From Charina bottae (Eukaryota; Chordata; Lepidosauria; Squamata; Charinaidae), in NCBI GenBank assembly GCA_023362775.1, contig JALMGJ010000005.1:83307921-83371920 (forward strand): 64,000 nucleotides of DNA, written 5' to 3'. Both the position numbers and the translations under genes were made by a program. Under the pieces are notes generated by a model. That model worked only from the letters and a program-made list of their open reading frames with translations. It was not told the origin of the DNA and did not search any database. Of the stretch, positions 54,341 through 64,000 are shown piece by piece. How positions within the stretch are numbered: position 1 is the stretch's first letter; every line of letters begins with the position of its first letter.

Positions 54341-56200
54341 GGGATTCCGGTTGAGGTTTTATTTATTTATTTAATTTTTATCCCCCCTTTATTATTTTTA
54401 TAAATAACTCAAGGCGGCGAACATACCTAATACTCTTTCCTCCTCCTATTTTCCCCACAACAACCCTGTGAGGTGAGTTGGGCTGAGAGAGAGTGACTGG
54501 CCCAAAGTCACCCAGCCGGCTTTTATGCCTAAGGCGGGACTAGAACTCACAGACTCCTGGTTTCTAGCCCAGCCCCTTAACCACTAGACCAAACTGGCTC
54601 TTTTAAATTATTAAATTAAATTAAATAAAAAATTAAATTAAATTAAATTAAATTAAATTATTTAATTTATTAATTAATTTAATAAATTAATGAATTAAGG
54701 TTCATGGGGGGCTGTCTCCAGAGAAGCGGAGACAGCGTTGCACTCGTGACCGGTGGCCAGACAATGAATTCTGGCTGGTGGAGCCTCTCTGGATAAGGAG
54801 AGACCGAGAAATCGCCCATCTGTACTCCGGATGGCTGGTCCTCATGAGGAGACCGCAGGAATCAAAGGTTCCTGCATTCGACTCCTGAGTTGAGTGGCCT
54901 GGAATTGAAGAACAGCCAGCACGCTCACAACCGCAGCACAACCTTTTAAGAATACTGGGTTCGCACAGTGCCTCACTTTCTTAATCACATTAGGATATAA
55001 TCAATTTACAGTTAGAGAGAGATCTTTGGACCAGCAGGATAAAAGAAAAAGACCACTCAGTGAGTCAGCCTTCATTCTGGATTAAAGAAAGAAGAAAGGA
55101 AAATAATAATTTCAAGAATTTTAAACAGAAAAAGCTTAATAAGATTCTGACCTAAGAAAGTTATAAACAGATAAAAGGGACAGTTTAAATTTTAAAGACT
55201 AATATTTTGGTGAAAGTGCTCCTTTTGATACTATTTGAAAATAATTAGACAAATTGGCCATGCCTTCGTGGTAATGTTGATTGTTTAATAACAAAGGGAA
55301 AAGACAATTGGTGCATTTTACAAAATAAAGAGATAAATGTAATATGAGATAGACTGTGTGACCAGAACTACAGAGTGCCAGTTTGGACGAAAGCCTTAAG
55401 GACATAGAAGAGGCAAAAGAGGAAAAGAGAGAGAGAGAAAAGAAGCCTCCCTTTTACTTTCACCTTTGTAATTGACTCACTTTTGCTTTTGGGTTACAAA
55501 TAAAACTCTGGCGACTATCAGGAAAGCTGCAAAACTTGATGAAGGGAGAAGAGGATCATTAGAGCAACTGAAAGAAAAGGGGATTACCCCAGAGATATTA
55601 CAGAAAATGTTTGAAGAGATGGGGAAGAAGGTATCTGAATCTGTCAAATCTGTTAAAAGTGATCTGGCTGCATTTGAAGGGAGAATGGAAGAAAGATTTG
55701 TAAAGAGGAAAGAGAAAATGAAAGGAGAGATAAAAAATCGAAGAATCTGTAGGACAGATGGAGAAACTCTGAAATATCCACAATGGAGGAACGGTTGGTG
55801 AAGATGACAGAATTTGCAGAGATGGCAAAATTGACTTGCTTGATTAGGGAAAAGACAACAATTACACTTGTCAGTGACTGGAAACCCTTTATGGACTTTT
55901 TGCTGAAAACAGAAAAAAATGAACTTGTGATTTATGGGTTTGACAATTAGAAAGGGTAGAAAATGGAAAGAAGGGAGTCACAATATAACTATAGAGAGAG
56001 AGGATAAAATATAAATGTATTTATAACTGCTGTAAAGATCGGAACCCACTTTTTTATTTTCTTTTTCTTTCTTTTCTTTCATGTCTCTTTTATTACTTAC
56101 TTATTCACTCATAACTTTTCTTTACTTTTCTTTTTTTCTTTAAATTTGAATTGTTTTTACTATGTAAAAAATCTCTTCAATAAAAACTAATTTTAAAAAA
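54341..56200 (+). mobile_element. Internally deleted L1 (5' end and 3' end joined)
   Basis: Begins GGGGGATTCCGGTTGAGG after an AAATAAAT run. The leader is split by a SINE (54357-54606) and an ATTAA array, then continues TTCATGGGGGGCTGTCTCCA. The ORF1 start is at ~55500 (TLATIRKAAKLDEGRRGSLE, ITPEILQKMFEEMGKKVSES). At ~55790 the frame passes directly into the end of ORF2 (MAKLTCLIREKTTITLVSDW, KPFMDFLLKTEKNELVIYGF, DN stop). A pyrimidine-rich 3' UTR and AATAAA-like tail end at ~56200. About 4 kb of ORF1/ORF2 are absent. Confidence 0.85.
54357..54606 (-). mobile_element. tRNA-headed SINE2, minus strand
   Basis: + strand tail complement TTTATAAATAACTCAAGGCG and head complement CCACTAGACCAAACTGGCTC. 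It sits in the 5' leader of the deleted L1. An ATTAA array follows at 54604-54690. Confidence 0.9.
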
Positions 56201-57355
56201 TTAAATAAATAGTGTAGTTCTTGTAAAAGGAATTAAGTTAAGAGAAAAGGAGACTCACAGTCCCTTTGTGCTGCCCTAGCAATTGCATAGATATTATTTC
56301 ACTGACTGTCTCCACAATGCTGTAGTCTGGGATTCTCCCACAACATCATGTCAGCCCTGCACACTGCAGTCTTGGTTCCTCTCCGTGGAGAATTGCCACC
56401 ATCACAACACACATCTTCCTCAAAATAGTTCTTGGGTTTTTTCAACCCATGCGGTGGGGGTGGGCAGTGCAGTGTGTCCTGCCCTGTTCTGTTATGCTGG
56501 TGTTCTGTTTTACGATACTTGGCAAGGCCTGCTCAGGCCTGATATTGGTTGATGAGCTCTATTTCACTGAATGCCTTCTGATCACATGTTTTGATTTCAT
56601 GTTCTCAGGTGTTTATTTCCCCTCTGTGCCCCTTTGAGGCATTTTATCTATCCTGTCTAGTACTTCTCACATCTTCCCTGGTGTGTTTCAGTGTAAAAAC
56701 TCTCCTCAAGCTGCTTTACTTTTTTCTCCAATAAACATAGAAGCTTGCATTTTGAGCAGGTATAGTTTGAGTTCTCTTTAGGTGGAAGGACAAAAATTGA
56801 ACATAGCTTGCAGATTACTGTGCAGCTTCCTTCACTTTCTGTGCTGCTTTAAGTTGATTGGTGTCTCCCCCTGCCAAACTCCTATGAAAACTCTTGTGTT
56901 TGCTTGCTCTAGCTCCTGGGAGCTGCTTCTCTGGAAGAGTCCCAGCCTGGACTAAGCTCTTCTGCTGAGCTGAGGGAACATGATAACTGGATGATTAGTA
57001 ATGAAGCCCACCCCAGTCCCCACCCAAGCTACAGTCACACACAGTGAGCAATCAGAAACAAAATGGGCAATCAGCAGACTCAGGAAAAGGCAAGCAACAG
57101 CACAGCAATCAGTCAGCAGTCTCTGCCCCCTTCATCCTTCCACTGTCTTCTTCCTCCTCTTTCCTGTTAAAGTCACACACAGATATCCCATTTGCTGTCC
57201 CTCTTCACACACTCAGCACACTCATGTCCTGGAAGACAATAGTCCTTAAGTTAGAGCATAGATGGCTTTGATTTAAACCTCATGATTGAACTACAGTATG
57301 CCCTGTGAGAGAATAACATGAAGATGGGATTTTTCCCATTTTTTTTATTTTTTAG
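56201..57355. other. PIK3AP1 intron, ~1.1 kb
   Basis: 56400-56750 has a TG-rich part and CCAATAAACATAG, which could be an LTR end, but I could not find paired borders. It ends in the acceptor TTTTTTATTTTTTAG at 57355. Confidence 0.45.
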
Positions 57356-57558
57356 AACCAATAGATACAGTTTCAAACCAGCCTCAACACAATATATATG
57401 ACCCATTTGCTGGGATGAAAACTCCAGGTCAAAGGCAGCTGATTACTTTACAAGAGCAAGTGAAGCTGGGGATGCTCACTGTAGATGAAGCTGTCCTGTG
57501 TTTCAAAGAGTGGCAGTTAAATCAAAAGAAGAGAGCAGAATCATTTCGCTATCAACAG
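57356..57558 (+). CDS. PIK3AP1: PIK3AP1 exon h
   Basis: Acceptor ending TTTTTTAG, donor GTATGT at 57559. It encodes KPIDTVSNQPQHNIYDPFAG, MKTPGQRQLITLQEQVKLGM, LTVDEAVLCFKEWQLNQKKR and AESFRYQQ. The YDPFAGMKTPGQRQ block and the following helical segment (predicted coiled coil) are strongly conserved in BCAP. It starts with two codon bases completing the lysine from exon g and ends in phase 0. Confidence 0.97.
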
Positions 57559-57960
57559 GTATGTGTTTCAAAGGGATGAACATTAAAAAATCTCATTACT
57601 AAACCTAATTGCACTTTATATCTCACATTATTCTTAATTTGTTTTTGTCATTGCAGGAAAAGTTAACTGCTACAATTTCTGCTCCCTATCTTTCTGTAAA
57701 TAGCATAGTTGAGTTTTTAAACTCAACTATTCAAATATGAATGGGCTAAAATGGTGAGAACATTTTCTAGGATGGACAAATCTTCTGATTTATCTCAAAA
57801 ATCTCTTAAGGTGGCTTGTGACCACTTGAAAACATTTTGTCCTAGTGGAGGATGTCCCCTCAGTTGCTTCAGCTATGAACAGTAGGGTGAGAGGAAGATT
57901 TTTGTGAATTAAACTTACTCTTCTTGTGTAGTTGCCCCCTCCATAACAATATCTAGCTAG
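57559..57960. other. PIK3AP1 intron, no repeat recognised
   Basis: Contains a short inverted repeat GTTGAGTTTTTAAACTCAAC at 57709-57728. Otherwise nothing supported. Confidence 0.5.
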
Positions 57961-60440
57961 GAAAGGGATTCCTTTTTAATGAAGTTTTTATCTGGTCTTG
58001 ATATCCTTTTTTACAAGAGACTTCAGGCTTTAGAAGAACTCAGTATAGATGGTGCCTATATTAGCTATATTAACCAAGTGAGGGAGGAGGCAGACCTAAA
58101 GGAGCCTAGCAATATTCATCTCAGTAGCTTTCCAGACAGTTTTGTGTCTAATCCTTCAGCTTCTACCATATTGGGTGGGGATTTCAATGCTTGAATGGAA
58201 CCAGACGTAGTTCTTCCTATCCTAGTTTCCCTCCTGAGGCAAAAGAGGGATTTTGCTCCCTTCCTCCTTGCATAGCTAAGGATGGGATTTGCAACCTTGC
58301 ACAATTTTCCTAACAAGACTGGGCAATTGTTTCAACTTAATTAATTTTAAATGGGGCTGTAGTTGGAGATCGCCCTGTGGAATTTACATACTAGTTGGGG
58401 TTTCTATTTCAAAGGCAGATGATTGGCTGATATCTTCTAATCAAATTGCCAGTGAAAATTCTATGAAAATTGAGCCACGCACAGATAGTGATAATTTCCC
58501 TCTACTTTTAAGGATTTACCTCCCCTTTAAATTAGCACAATCTTCCATTTGTAGATACACAAACCTTACATGTTAAGAGGGATTAAAACTGGGATATTTC
58601 CTTCTCTAAAATCTTAAATGAAGGAGAATCATGCAATGATGTGAACTATCAGGACAGGCCCCCAATTACTTGAAAGTCACATCCTTCTTATTTAGAATCT
58701 CCAGAAACATATTGCCAAGCAGATGGAGAAGTTCGGGCCAAATTTATAGTACAGATTAACAGGATGGTTTGACCAGGAGTATATGGCTGCCACAAGAGTT
58801 CTAGTTAGCTTTTACAAACTATACCAACAAGACCCTGCACAAATATAAATATGTAGATTATTAGAATTAAATATATATATAAATCGCTTTTGAAAATGAA
58901 GAAAAGAGGGGCCTCAATGAAACCATGGTGACAGTTCTTTATTGCAGCTGAAGATTCCCTCTCTATTCTGGCACATTGTAGAAGGGCAGGTTGAGGACAA
59001 TTTATGTCATATATCAAGTCAGATTCCCATGGAGGTTTGGGAAGCTCACTTTAGAACTCTATGTGAATCTCAGCCAGATGAATATATGGTTGTTTCACAC
59101 CCAAATAAAAACTCCTCCAGATTGGCCACCAGTTTTGATGTCTGAAGTGAAAAAGCTTATTAACAGACTTAAGCCAGAGAAGAAGGCTCCATTGCCTCAA
59201 ATGCTGAAATCTCATATTAATTGGTGGGTCCTCTTTTGGCCTTACTTTTCTCATACCTTCATCAATCTGGAAAATTACCTCCAGATTGTGGCCTTTTCTG
59301 ATTTTAAATCAGCATTTGATTCAACTTCGAGACCACTTCTATGGGAAAAACGTAGGGAATTTGGTACTGATTTGTAGATACTGTTCCTCATCCAGAATTT
59401 GCATAAATGTTCTAAGAGTAGAATAAGATTGACCCACAAGACCTATAATAAAACCCAATCCTTGTGCATAAGGGATTTAGATAGAGGTAGATCCTAGCTC
59501 ACTCTTTGTTCAATTTATACATGAATTCACTCTCAGATCCAAACTCTCACCCCCCTAGAAGAGCAGAAAAAAATGTCCTATTCTTGCCTTATGCAGATTA
59601 TTTCATTTCAAGGACTCCAGTTGGCCTCAGTCGTGAACTTAAAAGCCTAGTGTGTTGTTGCATGGAAAAAACCTCGTACTATAATTCACTTCCAGAAAAC
59701 TAAAGTAATGTTCTTCACTAAAACATTTAGGAATCTTTGATTAGGTAATAGATTAGTGTCTAAGTGTGGTCCTTCAAGACTCAGGTTTTTCTTCAAAGAC
59801 AGATAGACCTTGCCTTCAGCATTTTTATAGGGGAGATTTAACAAAGCTCACACAGCTCTTTGAACCTGCCCTTTGGAGTGATGATTCAATTGAATCCATC
59901 CTCCATTTGCTGTTACACTATTCTTTCTATACTGATATCTAAAGAAGACTAATTTTTCCTCTGTTGTTATATGCTCCAAGCCAGTCGTTAATTTCCTTCT
60001 ATCAGATGAGCACAGCCTTATTATGCATAATAGGGGGCATGGTGGCTCAGCGGGTAAGATGCCAGGCTTGTTGATCGGAAGATCGCAAGTTTGGAGGTTC
60101 GAATCCCTAGCCCTGCGTGCGGAGTGAGCTCCCGCACTAACTCCAGCTCTTGCCAACCTAGCAATTTGAAAGCATGCAAATGCAAGTAGATGAATAGGTA
60201 CCACTTCAGTGGATGGGTAACAGCGTTCCGCGCGCGTCATGCAGCCACATGACCGTGGAAGCGTCTTCGGACAACGCTGGCTCTTCGGCTAACAAACGGA
60301 GATGAGCACCGGCCCCTAGAGTCGGACATGACTGCACAAATGTGCGGGGGGAACCTTTACCTTTTTATTATGCATAATAAAGCAAAGTTTTACACATTAG
60401 CTGAAAATGTATTCAAACAACTAAGTTCTGGTCTACATTA
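57961..60440 (+). pseudogene. L2/R4-like non-LTR retrotransposon relic (endonuclease and RT)
   Basis: + strand frames give an endonuclease piece with ASTILGGDFNA (58170-58194), then RT pieces: MSEVKKLINRLKPEKKAPLP, VAFSDFKSAFDSTSRPLLWE, FNLYMNSLSDPNSHPPRRAE and LFLPYADYFISRTP, where the expected YADD box reads YADY. The tail part near 59850 (LFEPALWSDDSIESILHLLL) is followed by a SINE insertion. Many shifts; an old copy. The clade assignment is by pattern only. Confidence 0.75.
60033..60364 (+). mobile_element. Sauria-type SINE, full length, with 15-nt duplication
   Basis: Same structure as 7331-7667 (A box GTGGCTCAGCGGGTAAG, B box GGTTCGAATCC, tail GGGGGGAACCTTTACC). Exact duplication TTATTATGCATAATA at 60018-60032 and 60365-60379. 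It lies in the LINE relic. Confidence 0.96.
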
Positions 60441-60585
60441 TTAACATCTTAATATTTGCTCCAATCTTTGGTCATGTATGAACGAATTATCAGTTGTAAC
60501 ATACTAATATTTTAGATTATCAGATTTTACAGTGGCTTATTTCTATATTGCTAATATATTGCACTATAGATTCAGTTATCTAGTT

Positions 60586-60625
<40 letters not shown>

Positions 60626-61953
60626 TTATTTAAATTTATCCCTGCCCGTCTCCCTGAATAGGGGACTCTGGGTGGTTATTTGGTTAGTTTTAGATTTCAC
60701 TTACAATTAATTATTAACTTTTAGTGTTCAATCCTGGTATTAATAGAGTGCAATATTCTATCTATACATACAGTAAGTACATTCCTGGCTGGATTTAGTT
60801 ACAGTGTATCTTGTTTCAAACTGGTCACTGACTAAAAAAGTTTTCTGTCTGTCTGTCCATCCATCCCATCCGTCCAAGCAGTTGGACTATTGTATAATAG
60901 TAGAGTGGATAAGGAGATTGCAGAGAAATTGAATGAATTCATTATTCACTGCAAAAAGGTTTAGCAGAAATACCCAGATCTGGACTGAAATGTTCAAGAA
61001 GGGGGTCTAAATAGTGGTTATCTTCCTGGATAAATTGAACACAACAACAACAGGGTAGTATGGTGTGAGACCTAGATTGGGTACATCCAAGTTCAACCAT
61101 ATTGGGTGACTTTGGCCAGAATGTGTCAAACCACAGAATAAAATGAACTATTGCTCTCAGAAGAGAGCTAGGATATACATGCAAACCATTATAACAATTA
61201 TAATAATAAAAATCACTGGGTCCAGATGATGGTTATTTCAGATTTTTAAAAACTGACTTAGGAAATAGCTAATACTAAAAAAATAAATAAATCTGTCCTT
61301 GATTTTTTTTTAAAATCAATGAAATGACAAGTAATTCTACGTAACATCCATTCTAAGTAAATTGGCAGAAAAAGTTTTTACAGATAAAATTACTATTCGC
61401 TGAAAGGGATATCAGCCTATCTTTAGTAAAGATAACTGATTTTGTACTAATCTTTTAGCATTAAGAAAATCAGAAAGAATGTGGACAGTGTGATCTAGCA
61501 ACGAAGTAGTCAAGTTCACTGTCATTATCAAGTGGTTTAGTTCATTGAAAGAGTCCAAAAATCCATTCCTCTCCAGTCTCAAGGAATGGAAATAAAATGG
61601 CAAGTGTAGTTCAATTCAAGCGATATATATTGAATCAATATAAAGTGATTCACATTGGGGGCAAAACAGACGTACATAATACAGATCTGAACTAAGATGG
61701 TTCCATATGACTCAGTGAAAATACCATCTTAAATGTGTGGCTTTTCTGTAAAAGACAAATCCTTGTTGAAGACAATATGGAGAGAGTAAAAAAAAAGCTT
61801 TTATTAGTTTACTGTAGCACTGGAGAAGAATAAGGATTAGATGAGAAGCAAGGTTATTAAAAGACTTGAGTTCTGTTATGAAGGATTATAATGTTTGGCT
61901 GAGAAACAAGGCAAGTAATTGAGAATTAGATGATAGATAGATGATAGATAGAT

Positions 61954-61996
<43 letters not shown>

Positions 61997-62564
61997 GATA
62001 GATACTGTAGATAGATAGAAGCATGGAATCAATTGGAAAAAGTAGATAGGGAGATTTTTGCCCACTACTTCCAATACTAGGAATAATGCTGAATAGTGGA
62101 AGATGCAGGAAGCTTTTTTTCCATCGCATACCCAGTGAGGAAGGTACTATTGTGTTCATGTCTTGCTAATAGCCTTTGGGACAGAATTTTGGGCCAGATA
62201 CACCTTTGTTTTGAACCAGCACAGCTCTTTCTATATTCTTAGCACCACTTCCTAAGCAAATAGAAGAACAGTACCCTGATATCACCTTGTCTTTATCATT
62301 AGGGCTACTCTAATGGATTTTTTTTTAATTTGAAAATTAGTACAACTTTAGATAGGAGAATAAATATTACATTTTCCCTATGAAATATTTTTTAACAAAC
62401 AGAAATTTTGGAAAAGAGTGAATATCAGCAGTATACAAAATTACCTTGGTCATGAAAATCTCTCTACTTTGTGTGGATTCAATTAGTTCTTGCCATATTT
62501 GCATGTCATTGTGAATAAGAATGCATTTGTTCAGATTCCTAAAAAATTAATTTTGCACTTCTAG
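60441..62564. other. PIK3AP1 intron with simple repeats
   Basis: Contains ATTT repeats (60583-60625), a CTGT/CCAT run (60846-60875) and GATA runs (61927-61998). 61210-61640 may be an old LINE relic but no motif is firm. The acceptor ATTTTGCACTTCTAG ends at 62564. Confidence 0.5.
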
Positions 62565-62637
62565 GAAAATCTAAAAAGGTTACGTGATAGCATCACTCGA
62601 CGACAGCTTGAAAAGGAAAAGGCTGGGAAGTGTGCAG
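62565..62637 (+). CDS. PIK3AP1: PIK3AP1 exon i (basic helix)
   Basis: Acceptor GCACTTCTAG, donor GTAAAA at 62638. It encodes ENLKRLRDSITRRQLEKEKA then GKCA, ending one base into a codon. It continues the helical, strongly basic segment started in exon h (FRYQQ-ENLKRLRDSITRRQ). The next exon (C-terminal tail with proline-rich end) is not in the remaining 1.36 kb. Confidence 0.96.
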
Positions 62638-64000
62638 GTAAAATCCTTAGCTAATTAGTAAGAGCAATTAGCCATCCTATTGGTGTAAAACCAAGGATAT
62701 ATAATTATGAAACCCATATGTTAATAGCCTGGTCCTGGCTGATACATTTTTGTAAAGCATTTTATTGGGGCATGTAGGAAGATACGCTAAATCTGAGCAA
62801 GGTGGGAACAATGAGGACACAAGGAATACAGTGTTTATATGTTCATAGAATAATTAGCTCCATTTGTTTTTAACAGATCTATCTAGCTATCCTATCTATG
62901 AAATTTGTAATCATGTTAAATCCAAATATACTGTAGCTACTATATATCAATATAAGTTTTTTTTATCAGAATACTTGATTTAACAACCCCCCTTTTAGGA
63001 GACATTGGGTGTAAGAGACCACATTTCTGTCTTGATGTCTCCCTGAAATAATGTACAAACGATTGCATCCAAAGTAGTCCAGGTAAAGCAATGCATTTAC
63101 TTAAATTTACCTTAATTTTAATGTTTAATGATGAATTATGCAATTACATCGCCTGCATCATTTACACGATTTGTATCATTTGTATAATAGCTTCATTACA
63201 CAAATGATATTAATTACTATAATGCTTTCATATTTAACAGACATTTGCAAGTAACAGAATCACATCTTCCCACTGTATATTACTGCTTTTGTTTTTGTTG
63301 ATGGTGCAACACTATCAGTGCATCAACCATATTATGCACATCCTTTAAGTATTACAATTTAAAGAAGCTGTTGTGTCCTGCCTATAGTAATGGATAGATC
63401 AAGCCGGGGTGTTTTTGGCCAACAACAATAGTGGATGGATCATGATGGGATCCTCTTAAGAATCTGTGCCACTTTTCTTCCATACCTTTCCTGAACTCAG
63501 AAATCATCTGGATAGGTGCTTCATCTACAGTATTTATATGCTCCATCCATCCATCCATCCATCCATCCATCCATCCATCCATCCATCTATTTACATTGCT
63601 TTTATGCCACTCATTGCCACAGACTCTGTGTGGCTAATAATATAAACATAAAAAATACCCCAAGAAGCCCCATATACATATAAACATAAAAATAAAAAAT
63701 ATGTTTATGAGTTAGGAATGTTGTTCCCATTGGTCAAAAAGAATAGATATTGTTTTTCAATTCAATTGTCTCTAATATCTCTTGTAATTTCAAAAGTTCT
63801 TCAAAGATGGAGAACTCTCACCCAAAATATTATCCATTGCTGTTCATCCACTATGTCATCAAGCTTGTGTAAATGCTTATAAAATTGAAAAAGTTAGAAT
63901 TTAGAATATTTGGTATCTGTAAATCTCAGCCCTTCATTAGTTAATAGTTCAGTGATTATATTTTAATATTTCAGTTGTTTTAAAAGATATTTGCCTGCTT
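62638..64000. other. PIK3AP1 intron to the window edge
   Basis: Contains a CATC microsatellite at 63541-63586 and AT-rich sequence. No further exon found. Confidence 0.55.

Noticed and set aside
56400..56760. Possible LTR with a CCAATAAA signal.
   Set aside because: No TG...CA borders with a target duplication could be paired.
62638..64000. Search for the next PIK3AP1 exon.
   Set aside because: No acceptor followed by BCAP-like coding sequence in the expected phase was found.

Overview
The window is vertebrate nuclear DNA, almost certainly from a squamate reptile. The evidence for this is the repeat mixture: RTE-BovB LINEs, tRNA-headed SINEs of the Sauria type with a BovB-like tail, CR1 and L2-like LINEs, long young-looking L1s, Ty3/Gypsy elements, many hAT miniature elements, a Tc1 element and GATA/GGCA microsatellites. 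The sequence does not resolve which squamate lineage it is.

The only host gene I can support is PIK3AP1 (BCAP, the B-cell adaptor for PI3-kinase), on the + strand. Nine consecutive internal exons were found between 31175 and 62637. All have GT/AG borders and phases that join without a frameshift, giving 1,266 nt or 422 codons. They cover the end of the Dof/BCAP/BANK (DBB) domain, the ankyrin-like block, four YxxM motifs (YTDM, YESM, YESM, YVEM), a PPVPVPRP proline motif and the start of the C-terminal helical region. The first exons (TIR-like domain) and the last exons lie outside the window.

Positions 1-31174, presumably one PIK3AP1 intron, are nearly all transposon. 1-5235 is a minus-strand BovB LINE split by a 2.75-kb hAT-type element. 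About 6165-24790 is a deep nest. A Tigger/pogo transposase relic is split by a + strand L1 (15-nt exact target duplication). That L1 is itself split by two copies of an L1-mobilised retroposon family (A and B), a BovB fragment, a hAT MITE and a Gypsy element. The guests carry their own guests: a SINE, a Tc1, a minisatellite hAT, a SINE piece and a truncated L1. 24970-30587 is a full-length minus-strand L1 with a 21-nt target duplication.

The introns between 31318 and 64000 hold CR1 3' ends, SINEs, hAT MITEs, a solo LTR, retroposon copy C, an internally deleted Gypsy element with both LTRs, an internally deleted L1, an L2-like LINE relic and simple repeats.

The most novel candidates are: (1) the retroposon family A/B/C, which carries remains of the same acidic small ORF in all three copies; (2) hAT elements that share a CCAAT/GC-box minisatellite; (3) two GC-rich elements with 250-310-bp inverted-repeat arms; and (4) a 40-bp-arm palindrome in a PIK3AP1 intron. 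No CRISPR array, bacterial operon or functional RNA gene was seen.
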